A stretch of DNA of 64,000 bases from positions 9,504,427 through 9,568,426 of the forward strand of contig NW_004624800.1 in the NCBI RefSeq assembly GCF_000247695.1, given 5' to 3'. The notes below the pieces were generated by a model that was not told the DNA's origin, ran no database searches, and saw only the letters and a program-made list of their open reading frames with translations. This document shows positions 33,180 through 44,500 of the stretch, piece by piece (within the stretch, counting starts at the first letter, position 1; the number at the start of each line of letters is the position of its first letter). The DNA is from Heterocephalus glaber. Taxonomy: Eukaryota; Chordata; Mammalia; Rodentia; Bathyergidae. A program made the position numbers and the translations under genes.

Positions 33180-33995
33180 AATTTTTCCCATTTTTAGGGA
33201 AATGTTTTGGCCAATTGTATATACTTCTCTGCATCTTTCTCTTCTCACATAATATTGTCCAAGAAACTCTTCCAATTAGTGACCTAAATCACTCTTTATT
33301 TGTCATATATGTTGTAACAACCAGCACTGTAATTTATTTTAATATATTTTCCCTACATAAACAATGGAGCATTTACATTCTTGTCTTTTATTCCAATGTG
33401 AACATAAGCTTTAAATTTTAATAGGTGCTTTTGAGATGGCTTTTTGTAAAAAATGAGAAACAATAAATGTGTCATCAGTACTGAAGAGTTAGCCACAGTG
33501 TTACACAAGTTATGTTACCACTACTAACTGAAAATTCATGTAAACTTTATTCAGATTACTGAGTTGTTTTTCTGTTATCAAATTTATTACTGACCTTGAA
33601 TATTTTTCTAAATATTTATGATTTATTTTAAATCAGTAAACAAAAATGCACTGATGTCTTTTACCAACTTTAGTTGTGTCCACATTCTCAAGAACTATAG
33701 AATTATTTTTAATATTTTAAAATTTAAAATTTTAAATCTGAAACATCAATCCCTTAAATATCATATGCTCATAGATATAATTCCTTAATCCTTTGCATTT
33801 GATTCAATTTACTGCTGGTTTTTCTTTTCCATATTTTTTTTTTACTCACACACAGAATGTTTTCTGAAGCCTGGAATTTTATTTTCCCTTCATATATTAT
33901 GCTCATGTAAACAATGGAGCAATTACATTCTTGTGTTTTATTTTGCTGTAAACATATGTTTTAAATTTTAGTAGATATTTTTGAGGTGGCTTCTC
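33180..33995 (-). mobile_element. Old L1 3'-end sequence with an 80-bp internal duplicate
   Basis: In reverse it resembles the 3' end of old L1 elements ('cttctctgcatctttctctt', 'acataatattgtccaagaaa', 'acaatggagcatttacattc'). The block 33361-33440 recurs at 33911-33990, in the same orientation and without gaps, with about 66 of 80 positions identical by my count. The two blocks may be parts of two L1 copies. Confidence 0.5.
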
Positions 33996-34089
33996 CTGTA
34001 GAAGAGATGTGGTGATGGTAAGGGAAGATTTGTCTTCGTGGGATATTAATTTTTTGTTCTCCACAAACTAGTACACATGCCCTCCATTT

Positions 34090-36480
34090 ACCTCTGTGTG
34101 CAAATCTTTATATTCACCATTTTTCCAAAATATGGTTATCACTTTATGTTCTAAACAGTAGTGAATGATATTTACAGTTGTTGCATACTCTTGCCAACAA
34201 CCTATTGGGTTAGGATTTCTATAATTTTATATTTTTTACAAAAGATGTGCAGTATTATTATACTGTGGCTTCAGTATTTAATATTTGTATAATTAATGAT
34301 GTTGAACAATGCTTCGAATCCTTATTTGTGATTTGTTTAACTTCCTTATTGATCAAAAAGATTATTTTTAAAAATATTTTGCTTATATTTTAATGAAGAT
34401 GCTGAATTTTGATGGCTCCTTTTTCATAATCAGATTTGATGACCATTACTTTTCAGGTGGATAGTTTAGATAATTTAATGTGATTACCATTATGCTTAGT
34501 TTTTAATCTATCTTACCTGTTTTATGTTTTTCCTATTTCTTTCTGTGCCAATCTTGATAGCATGCCTTTTTAAAGCATTGTTTTGAATTTAGTGTATTTT
34601 ATAACTTGATTTTCATTATTTATATCCTCTTAAACTCTAATGTTTTATTTGTTTGTTCATGTATTTTTAATGTTTGATTTTTCTTTCATTGTGCATTTTA
34701 ACTTATCACTATCTATGGTAATTCTAAATTTTATTTGTATTAGTTTTTGTATCACCGGAATACAGTACTCAACATTCACAATTTAAAGGAGTTGAGTTGG
34801 CTCATGCTGTCAGAGTATTCATTTCAAGGTTGACCAACTCCAAGATAAAAACACCACAGCAGACGTGCATAGCAAAGCAACTGTGCATAGCTGCACAGTT
34901 TATGGCAGCCAGGAAGTAGAGAAGTGCTTGAGAAGTGAGTATCCACATATAGTCCTCAAGATCAAACCTCCATGAATAAACTGACACACCCAGAAGTGGG
35001 GCTTACTAATCCCCCAGAGAGCTTCAAAGCAAATCAAGTTGACACAATTAAGCTTTACCCATAAATGCTGTAGTACTGTACATTGGATGAAAATCTTACA
35101 AATCTATATTTTCATTTTTATGTATTAACTATTTCATCATCATTATCATTTGTCTGTTATAAAACTTACATTATTGTTTTTATTTAATCAATAAATTGTC
35201 ATTAGGAAATATTTACATAAAAGCTAAATGTATTTTTTATTTTCCACATTCTTACCACTTTTATACATTTCATTTTATTGTGTAAATCCAGATTTCAGTT
35301 TGGTGTTATTTTGCTTCTCCAAGAAAAATTGCTTTCAGCATTTCTTGTATTTCAGCAGTGAATGTAATGATGAAAATATTTTAATTTTAAATCTGTTTGA
35401 AGTACTATGTTTAATTGTTTTGTTTTACTTCCTGTACTTTAGAGATAATGCTTCTCTTTCTGCTTGCTTTCTTCCTATTTATTCAAATATAATATAAGTC
35501 CTATTTGTTTTTTTATCTACTTTTTTATTTCTTTATCTCTGGTTTTAAGCAATTTTATTATGATATTTCTCCAAATAATTTTAGTCATGCCATTGAGTTT
35601 GAAGGTCACCAATTTCTTGGATTTGTGCATTTTATTTTCATCAAATTTAGACATTTTTGATCAGGTTCTTTAATGCTAGTTCTTCCTTCTTCTACCCTTC
35701 TTTAATTCTTAGCATCACTAATTATATTTCTAGTAAGCTGATTGAAATTGACCCACAGCTCAGTGATACACAATTTATTTATTTTTCATTTTTCCTTGTT
35801 TTACTTCAATTAGTTTCTTTAGCTATTTTTGAGGTATTTAATCTTATTCTACAATATCTATTCTGCCATTAATCCTTTCCAGGTTATTTCATGTCAGGTA
35901 CTATCGTTTTCATCTCCAAAATTCAGTTTGAAGATTTTTATATTTCCATGTCTATCTCACATGCTTCTGTTTTCATGCAGCTTCTTGTACATTTAGATCA
36001 TGGTTACAATAAACATTTTTTGTTACTGTTACTAATTCCTCAATTTATATTTTTAGGTTAATTTTAGTTCATTGATATTTGTACACATAGTAGATAAGTC
36101 ATATTTTCTTACTTCTTTTCATACTTGGTCATATTTTAATTAAAAGTAGGTGTAAATTTTTACTTTTCATGCTTGCATACTTTACTTCTTTATAAATAAA
36201 TAGTGATCAACTTTACTTTTTGTCTAGGTCAAGTTACCTGAGAACTGATTTTATCTCTTGGTTATAGGTTTTTTTATGCAGTTCCAGAAAAGCATTGGAT
36301 CTAATTGGATCTAATTTTCCCTGTTACTTGATAACCACTTTTGATTATTCTACACAATCACCTGTTAATCTATATTTAGTCTTTGTGATTCTGATGACTG
36401 TTTTCCTTGGCGTTCATATTACGTGGTTCTTTCCTTGGCCTCTGGTTGTTTTCTCATATAGGCAGTGATTAGTACTCAGC
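34090..36480 (-). mobile_element. Long old L1 tract, interrupted by a URR1-like repeat
   Basis: Reverse-oriented old L1 landmarks occur in order: 'taatgatgttgaacaatgct' (34293), 'tttaatgtgattaccattat' (34475), and after the insert at 34775-35055 a long T-rich run with 'attttgcttctccaagaaaa', 'ttttattatgatatttctcc', 'gtgcattttattttcatcaa' and 'ttctttaatgctagttcttc'. Open frames at 35228-35872 (+) are T-rich antisense artefacts. The left part may belong to a separate insertion from the right part. Confidence 0.65.
34775..35055. mobile_element. URR1-like rodent interspersed repeat, nested in old L1
   Basis: Shows the family blocks 'gagttgagttggctcatgct', 'caaggttgaccaactccaag', 'tatggcagccaggaagtaga', 'cacacccagaagtggggctt', 'actaatcccccagagagctt' and 'aaatcaagttgacacaatta'. 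The last block is a clear family signature also seen at 61.7 kb. Confidence 0.6.
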
Positions 36481-36835
36481 TGATGGGACACACATGCGCA
36501 AGGGGGTCACAAGGGACCCTCTGCACACCTGCAAACAGCAGCGCTGTTCTCTGCACTGCTCTGTGAACCCCAGTCTTTTGTCAGATCATAATTCTACACC
36601 CCTTGTCCAATTCAAGGAGCACACCAGAGTGGCCTAGGTTTCCCCTCACTGCAACACGGCCTAGAAATTCTTTCCAGACAGAATTCTGTGACAATCACGG
36701 AGCTCACCTTGTTTGTTTTCCCTTGTTTATGAAACTGCATAACCTCCAGTGCCCTGAAAAACAGGCTAATATATCTTGACTTTCAGTTGTTTGAGCCTGC
36801 AGTGTGAATTCTGATTTAGTTATTCTGTAGTGGTA
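36481..36835. other. GC-elevated block next to old L1, possible L1 5' end
   Basis: Composition changes at about 36480 ('gatgggacacacatgcgcaa') and CpG-containing, mixed sequence continues to about 36835. It follows old L1 sequence that runs towards the L1 5' end, so an old L1 5' UTR is the simplest reading; I cannot confirm it. No open frame of note. Confidence 0.35.
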
Positions 36836-38185
36836 ATAAGCAGAATGATTTTAGGAAACTTTTTAAGATTGAAAGGGAATAAACATCAAAAAAATCACTG
36901 TTGGAACAGACTCTATTCTTACTATTAGACATGCAGGGCAGAGAAAGGAACACTAAACAAATATATTTAGTTTTAATGAAACTTTCCTGAGGTTTATGTA
37001 CAGTTTTCTTATATGCTAGTTATTCAAAGTTGGCAAAGAATAGCAATCACTATTTTAGTGTAATAAATGTGCAAACATGTATCCTAATGAATGGGATAGT
37101 TTGGAATAGGCATTTTAGAATTACTTACATAGAAAGATTAAAAGATATTTCTCCCAAAGGATTTCAAAGAGAGGAATATTAAAAGAGATGTTAAATTAAG
37201 CCATGAATTTACACAATAAAGAGAAGAAAACCATTTAATTTGAAGGCTTTTTACAAATGAAGCAGCTACCACTCTGGGAAAGGATAGTCATCGTCAGTCT
37301 GTTTCAACCATCTTTTATTGATAAATAAGCCTTTAATGTGAAGAAACCCCAATTCACCTATACATTGTATAATTTCATTTATTTTCACTTTAAATTTTTT
37401 TCCTTTTATATTCTGGGTCTTTAGTCCATAACGTTTGTGTTACAATATGTAATTGGTATTAAGCATGAAGTTATACTGCTTTTAAGCAAATCCTACATAC
37501 ATATAAAGAACAAATAATTGGGAACGCTGTTTGGCATTTCAATGCTTATTTTCTGCTTGGGAATTTAATCATAGTATTCTGGTTAGTGCTTTGTGTTTTT
37601 CTTCAGTAAACAATCCATTTATCTTTATTAACTTCTCTATATTAAGAGTGTTTTAGGGAAAGCAGCAAGAAAATAAGAAAACTCAATTTCAAAAGAGTTA
37701 GTAAAAGTGTTTAAACTTCCTGAAATCAAAATATATGATATCTTTTGTTTAGGTTAGAGGTATTAAAAATAATAAATCATGAAATGAAAACTCTATTAAA
37801 GCTTACTTCTTGGTTTTATATAAATTTATTACCTTACAATTAAAGAAACTAATTTTAAGCTTTCTGATAGAATGGCACGTTTATAAATGTCCTTCAATTA
37901 AATTCCCAGTTTACCATTATGGCGAAATAAAGCAAGAGAAACAAAGCTAACAACTTTACACACTGAGGTCAGACTATTATATTGCCAGGATATGAATAAT
38001 ATGAATCATCAAAAGTGGAGTTCAATTCAGAAAAACATATAAGATTTAATAAATGATAATCCTGCCTTTATTCTTTGAAAATTGACTACTTGAAGTTATG
38101 AATTTTATAAACTTGTATAATTGATTATTGATTCTCTGATCAGGCATTTAAGTCACAGACCTAATATTCTCAATAGAAAGAGAGT
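36836..38185. other. No gene or clearly assignable repeat
   Basis: Very AT-rich; nothing supported. Confidence 0.45.
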
Positions 38186-38189
38186 GCTC

Positions 38190-38490
38190 TGGGATCCAGA
38201 AGATTGCATTGAAAGGTTTTATTTTTAGAACTACATTCATATGTGTGAGAGTTACTTCAACAGCAGAAAATTGTTTTTGTAGTCTAGTTACGTACAATTG
38301 ATCCACACTAGTCAAAATGCTTATTTTCTATACCTTAAAATCATCAGCTATAAAAGTTAAATCATTAGATTATTTTGAAGTTAAAATAAGATAATCAACA
38401 TAAACTGCTTAGGACAGTGCTTGGTAAGCACATGGTAAAGCATCAGTGAGTGATAGTAAGTATTAGCTATTTTATTGATAATAATTACTA
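38190..38490 (-). mobile_element. MIR SINE
   Basis: Reverse-oriented MIR blocks: 'gctctgggatccagaagatt', 'ccttaaaatcatcagctata', 'aataagataatcaacataaa', 'ctgcttaggacagtgcttgg', 'taagcacatggtaaagcatc' and 'agtattagctattttattga'. The 'taggacagtgcttgg' and 'gtaagtattagctatt' parts are typical. Confidence 0.65.
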
Positions 38491-38889
38491 TTTCAGGCAC
38501 ACAGAACTATCCCTATAGATGGATGTGACAGAAAACCATTTGAAATTTTCAATTATCAATATGAAAACTGGATATTCAACCTACACCACCCAGCAGATGA
38601 ATAGCCAAACACACAAAGAGTGAATTCTTCTCATCATCTTTTGCTTCAATTATTGTACCTTCATGGAGTGACAGTCCACGTAATAGAATAAATAAAAGAA
38701 GTGGCTGTAGCATTATACTATATAGATCCTACATTTAGATCCTGTATTATTTTGTTAGACTTATTCTGAAGTATTCCATATGTTGATGCTATTATAAATT
38801 TAATTATTTTCTTAAATTTTAATTATATAAATGCCATTAAAAAAAAACCCTTGGTCTACTTGCATATTAGTTGCCCTATTTTTTCAGTT
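38491..38889. other. No gene or clearly assignable repeat
   Basis: AT-rich; nothing supported. Confidence 0.45.
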
Positions 38890-40195
38890 GATATTCAGAT
38901 TTTAAGTAAATTTTGTCATCTATGAGTTTTCTTTCTTTCTTCCATTGTCATTATGTTTTGTTTTCTTGTCTTATCTCACTAGCTAGATTTTCAGTATGGA
39001 TTTCTAACAGGAGTAAACAGAGTATCCTTGCCCTGTCCCTCATCAAGTGGAAGGTGTCCTGATTCTCATCATGAAGTATGTTGTTAATTATTGGGCTTGG
39101 AGAGATTCTTTATTAGGATGAGGAATTCACTTTTTCCCTGTTGAGGCTTGAACCATGGATACATGCTGGATGTGCTTCCTCAGTGCGGATCAGTCATATG
39201 ATTATTCTTGTACTGTTGATGAGCTAGATTAATTCATTGATTTTTTGGAGACAGATGCTCACAATGTCATCCAGACTGGGCTGGGACTCATTATTTAGGC
39301 TAGGTTGACCTCAGCTCATGATCTTCCTACTTCAGCCTCCAAAGTGCTGGGATTACAGACATGTCCAGCTTGATTACCTTGATTTGTGCATATTGAATTG
39401 GTTCAGCACATATAAAATAATTCCAACTTTGTTGTACAATAACTTTACGTATTTTTGGATTCCAATTGCTGACATTTTGTTGAGAATTTGTACCCATGTT
39501 GATGGGAGATATTAACATTTATTTTTTCTTTCTTCTGATATCTTTATCTAGTTTTGTTACTCTGACAATGTTCATCTCATAGAATAAGTCGAAAAATGTT
39601 CCCTTCCATTTTCTGAGGAGGTTGGGGGAGATTACCGCCATCTCTGCCTTAAATGTTTGTTAGAATTCACAGATATAATCCTCTCTGTCCATGCCCTTAT
39701 TTTTAAAAAGTTATTCATTATTGATTCAACTGTAATTTGAGAACCTACTCTTTATAATTTCTGCTCTTTTAAATAAGTTAAGTTTTGTATTCTGCTATTA
39801 CTTAATAGAATATTCTTTAAATGTCAATTAAACTAAGTAGGTTGATAGTACTTTTTTATTGGTTTTCTGTGTGCTTGGTCTATAAATTATCAAAAAAGAG
39901 GTGATAAAATATAAAATCATAGTTATGGATTTCTGCATGTCTCTTTTCAGTTCTGTCTATTTTTATTCTTGTATTTTGGTCTTATTACATGTATTACAGG
40001 TATAAGATTTTTTACATTTTCTTGGAAAATAGAAATTTTATTTTATTAATAATTTATGGTCATCTTATCTCTCGTATTAATATTTTTCTAAATTCTACTG
40101 TGTCTGAAATAATTTTTCCTTCTTTTATCACAAAAGTAAAATGTTTTCCATCCTTCTACATGACTATTTATATTTAAAATAATTTCATTTAAACT
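38890..40195 (-). mobile_element. Old L1 ORF2 tract interrupted by a B1 SINE
   Basis: In reverse, ORF2 landmarks follow in correct order across the insert: 'ctagctagattttcagtatg', 'tccttgccctgtccctcatc', 'gaagtatgttgttaattatt', then after the B1 'ttgatttgtgcatattgaat', 'gctgacattttgttgagaat', 'ctcatagaataagtcg', 'tctgccttaaatgtttgtta', 'ggttgatagtacttttttat' and 'tactgtgtctgaaataattt'. This covers much of the reverse-transcriptase and upstream ORF2 region with many indels. Non-functional. Confidence 0.8.
39241..39369 (-). mobile_element. B1 (7SL-derived) SINE nested in old L1
   Basis: In reverse: 'ttttttggagacagatgctc', 'cccagactggg'-like 'tcatccagactgggctggga', 'gatcttcctacttcagcctc', 'caaagtgctgggattacaga' and 'catgtccagc'. 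About 129 bases, the length of a B1 monomer. The L1 sequence on both sides is contiguous in the L1 ORF2 order, so the B1 landed in an existing L1. A target duplication is not clear. Confidence 0.85.
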
Positions 40196-41178
40196 CTGCT
40201 ATTACCTGTAGTGTTTCAAGAAACTGACTTAACTGAGATTAATGTGAAGACAAGAAATTTCTCTATAAATGAACAAGAGAATTTAGCCTATCTTTGGTGA
40301 AATGTCTTGTTAATTAGTTTGGAAATGTATTCCATCTGAGTCAAACTAGAACAAAAATAATGTATTTCAAATGAAGATTTGTTTGCCTCTTTTAGTCATC
40401 TTATCATTTAGCTGATAATTTAAAACTTTTATTTCCCATTGTCCTTTCCATTTGTTGTTACCTTGGTTTATTATCTATATTGCACAGCAGCTCTGGCTAC
40501 TCTCTCAGACTGTCATTCATCCTGGGTTAAAAAGCCACCCTGTGAGAAAGTGACAGCCTTGATTCTGTCATGAAAGAAGTCAAAGTGAACCCACTGCCAT
40601 GTGCACCTGGACAAGCCCACAGTCTATCAGTTCCACCTTTCCCTCCTCTCCTGTCTCCTAATGATGCTCCCTCTGCTTACTGAGATAATACTGTTCATGT
40701 GTATTTTCCTCTTGGTAGTTCCTTCTGACCTGGAGAGGGAACGTGATTTTACATGATTATTCATAGAACAAACTACTTTTAGAAGCATTTCTCTGATTGG
40801 AGATTAGAGTAAATTCAGATCAGAGAATAATGCAACAGTGCTGCTAGAAATATTTGCATGTAGGATCCATTAGGGTTGAGATGGAATCTCGATGCAGTTT
40901 AAATTTGAATTTATGTAATGGCTAGAGATGTTGAGCATGTTACAAAAGCAATAAAACTAACACTTTCATACAAATGTTTTCTATAGACGTATAGTAAATG
41001 AAACAGCATAGAATGCAAGAAAACAGCTGAAAATATTCCAAATGAAGAATCCAAAAATAGACTCATTAAAGCTAAAGCAAAGAAAAGTCACCCAAAAGCA
41101 AATTTTCACAGTTCAGACTGATTCTTCCTAAAATAAGCTTTACAGAGCACAACCTGTAGGAGTGGACACATTTTTATA
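40196..41178. other. No gene or clearly assignable repeat
   Basis: A mixed-composition stretch at about 40480-40750 has no open frame or repeat that I recognise; the rest is AT-rich. Confidence 0.4.
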
Positions 41179-41180
41179 AC

Positions 41181-41206
41181 TCTCTCTCTCTCTTTCTCTC
41201 TCTCTC
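41181..41206. repeat. (TC)n microsatellite
   Basis: A TC dinucleotide run of 26 bases with one TTT interruption. Confidence 0.9.
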
Positions 41207-41342
41207 AAAGAGCTTTGGGAAATTAAGAAAAGAACATTAAAACAAAAGCCACTGGTTTCTTTACTACAAAAATTCAGATGAGTTTTCCTATGTAATTCAC
41301 AACAAAATCACTAAAGAATGTGCAATTCATCAAATTTGTTTA

Positions 41343-41480
41343 GTTTTAGATATTGTTTGGTTTTAGATATTGTTCTTGTCAGTATATGCTATGGAAAGGT
41401 ATTTTGAGGAAAATACTTTGAGGAACAATGGACTAACATTGTTGAGACTGGACTAACATAGGTATGGACTAACATAGGTA
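41343..41480. repeat. Cluster of short tandem duplications
   Basis: The 15-mer 'gttttagatattgtt' occurs at 41343-41357 and 41360-41374. 'tggactaacat' occurs at 41429, 41449 and 41465, the last two as part of the exact 15-mer 'ggactaacataggta' (41450-41464 and 41466-41480). A weaker 'ttttgagga'/'ctttgagga' pair lies at 41402 and 41416. No transposon feature explains them. Confidence 0.85.
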
Positions 41481-42699
41481 AACTACTACAACATTATAAG
41501 ATGAGAGGAAAATATAAACTAAAATTCAAAAATAATGATATCCTATCAACATGCAGAAATATAAATGAATGATAAATTTTAAATTCTCATTCAAATTATA
41601 TTTAGGAATGTTTCCAAATATCCATTAAAGGGCAAAATATATGGAATGCATGAGAATCACGTGTTGTAGATATGATGTTTGGGATTAAAGAAGGCAAAAG
41701 TTAACCATTATTTTATATTTGTTAATTATGTTAGAGATTGTTTTTTAATTAGTGTAATAACAGATTGCCTATCTAAATCTATTTTAATTGATTAACATAT
41801 TATTTAAATTGTACATTGGTTTTGAATGTGTTCATTGAACAATAATCACAACCTTAAGCTACAATATATTTGATTAAGAAAAATTGTTTAAGATAGTTTG
41901 AATAAAATGTGCTTGACCAGGTGTGTTCATCTGTTAAATGCCAATTCATATTTAGAGATTTAAACCAGCTGCATAAAGTGTTCATGTGGAAGAGTAGAAC
42001 AATTATGACTGAAAGTTGCATATTTGATACATCCTGTATTCACTTAGGAAGAATAAAATTATTGCATGTGTTTTAGTGTTTCTACCAGCAATTATTTTTA
42101 TAATTTATTCATTAATTTTATAATCAGCTATAAATTTTATAGGCATTTTAAAACGTGTCTTAAACATCACATTGCATATTACTTAAGTTCAAATATATTG
42201 GGTAACATCTTAATAAGCAATGAGAACTTTTTCTTAGTATAATTAATATTGTATTGGTTATTATACAAAACTTAATTTTACCTCCTTTTCAACTTTTTGT
42301 CATTCCATGGGAGCAAAAATCTCTTATATACTATTACACAGTATGGTATCTATAGACCTAACTTTCAAAAAACTAGATAAAAGAATTTTGAAGGTTTTCA
42401 CCTTAAAAAGTGATAAATGTTTGAAGAAATAAATGCTTCGCCTGATTTAAACATTGCACAATATATAAATGAATCAAACATTAAATGTGACCCAGTAATA
42501 GGCATCATTCTTGTTTTAATGGATCAATTAAAATAAATTAAAAGTTAAAATTAAAAAATAAATGAATATAAAGACTTTTGATTTCTGTACTTAAAGTGGA
42601 TGACTTTTATGGCATGTATAGAAGATAGCTCATACAGTTTTTTCTTTTTGAAAAATGAACTAGTAAGAAAAATTTGCTGAGAAATAAATATGCTAAATA
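41481..42699. other. No gene or clearly assignable repeat
   Basis: Very AT-rich; nothing supported. Confidence 0.45.
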
Positions 42700-44500
42700 T
42701 TTGTCCACATAAGATGTATATGTTGAAATTCTAACCCACATTTTAGTGGTTTTAGGGAATGAGGAATTTGGGTAGTAATTACTTCATAAGAATGGAGGGT
42801 TCAGCATAAGATTACAGAAATTATAAGAAAACAGAGTTTTTCCAGACATACTTAGTCACCTCATCTTTGACAAAGGAGCCAAATACCCTCACTGGAGGAA
42901 AGATAGCCTCTTTAATAAATGGTGCTGGAAAAATTGGGTTTCAACTTGCCAAAGATTAAAACTAGACCCCTATCTTTCATCATGCACTAAACTAAAATCA
43001 AAATGGATCAAAGATCTAAATATTAAAATAGAAACACTAAAGTTGCTGGAAGATTAGTTAGGTAGAACTCTTGAAGACATTGGAGTAGGAAAAGATTTCA
43101 TGAACAAAACTTCACTCACATGTGAACTAGCACAAAGAATCAATATCTGAGATCTCTTCTTATTGAAAAGCTTCTGCACAGTAAGAGAAACCACCAACAG
43201 CATGAAGAGACAACTCGCAATGTGGAAAAAATTTTTTATCAGCTGTTCCTCAGACAAAGGTCTATTTTCTAGAATATATAAAAAAATTTTAAAAATCAGA
43301 CCTCCCAAATTTAAAGACCCAATCCAAAACTGGGCATCTGAAATGAACAGGCATTCTCAGACAAAAAAGTAGAAATAGCAAATAAACATGTGAAAAAATG
43401 TTCAACATCACTGGTCATTTGAGAGATGCAAATGAAAACAATGCTGAGATTCCACCTCACCCCTAAAAGAATGACTGCTATTAAGAAATTACCCAATAAC
43501 AAATGCTGGTGAGGGCTGTGGGGAGAAAGGAACCCTTCTCCACTATTGATGGGAGTATAGACTGGTGGAAATCAGGATGCAGATACCTCAAAATCTAGGA
43601 TTCAAAGTCTCATTTGATCCAGCTATTCCCCTGCTAGGTATCTTCTCAAAAGAATTAAAAGAATCATACCACAGTGATATATGTGTACCCATGTTCATAG
43701 CAGTACAGTTTGTAATAGCTAAAGCTTGGAAACAGCCCGATTTCCCATCAACTGGAGATTGGATAAAGAAAAAATGTTTTTTAAAAAAATAAATGGAGTA
43801 TTACTCAGCCATAAAAAATGAGAAACTAGAGACATTTATAGCTAAATGGATGCACAGTGAGGCAATACTCTTAAATGAAATAAATAGGACACACGTGTAA
43901 ATACCAAATAGTTTCTCTGGTGTGAGAAACTAAAAGAGTAAATAAGGATCATAATGTATGTTAGATAATGTGAAATAGGAAGAAAATGTCCAAAGGGGAA
44001 GAGGAAGTGGGAGGGGGAGGGGAAAAAAAAGCAATACATATGAGAAAAGGAAAAAATGAAAACAAAGTCTTTGTAAATAGAGAAGGGTAGAGGGGTTGAA
44101 GGGAGGGCAAGGGAATGGGGAAAAAAAGAATAACCAAGATATATCATGTAAAGGTACAAATTCACAATGATGAATGTCATTATCTTGTATACCTAAAATA
44201 TATCAATAAAATTAATGAATTAATAAAAGAAACTCATCAACTAAAGAAAAACACATTTGTATAATTACAAAAAAGAGGTTATTTTCTCTCATGTCCATCA
44301 TGAGAGGACACAGTATGAAGACAGCTAACGGTGAAGCAGCAAGGGTATCATCACTAGACACGAAATCTGACAGGTCCTTGTTCTGGACTTCCAGCCTCCA
44401 TAACCCTGAGAAAGAAATGTTTTTATTCAGTCTGTGGCATTTTGCTGTGGTAGCCAGAGCTGAAAAAAAATTGCTCAGAAAGTAATTTTAAGAAACAAAT
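42700..44500 (+). mobile_element. MLT1-type LTR split by a 1.4-kb L1
   Basis: The left part (42700-42846) has 'atatgttgaaattctaaccc', 'gtggttttagggaatgagga' and 'gaaattataagaaaacagag'. The right part (about 44226-44500) has 'catcatgagaggacacagta', 'tggacttccagcctccataa', 'ccctgagaaagaaatg' and 'cagtctgtggcattttgctg'. Together they make a full MLT1 LTR (ERVL-MaLR) in plus orientation with an L1 inserted in the middle, just after the 'cttataag' block. Confidence 0.85.
42847..44225 (+). mobile_element. 5'-truncated young L1 nested in the MLT1 LTR
   Basis: The plus strand reads through the ORF2 C-terminal part: codons for SHLIFDKGAK, WRKDSLF and [12 protein letters not shown] near the start, then the frame 43163-43372 ([40 protein letters not shown]) and the frame 43565-43792 ([33 protein letters not shown]). 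Stops and frameshifts break it up. The 3' UTR follows from about 43800 with a polypurine stretch (43975-44030, 44040-44130) and an A-rich tail near 44200. A candidate imperfect target duplication is 'ataagaaaacag' (about 42830) and 'aataaaagaaac' (about 44222). Minus-strand open frames here are shadows. Confidence 0.93.
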
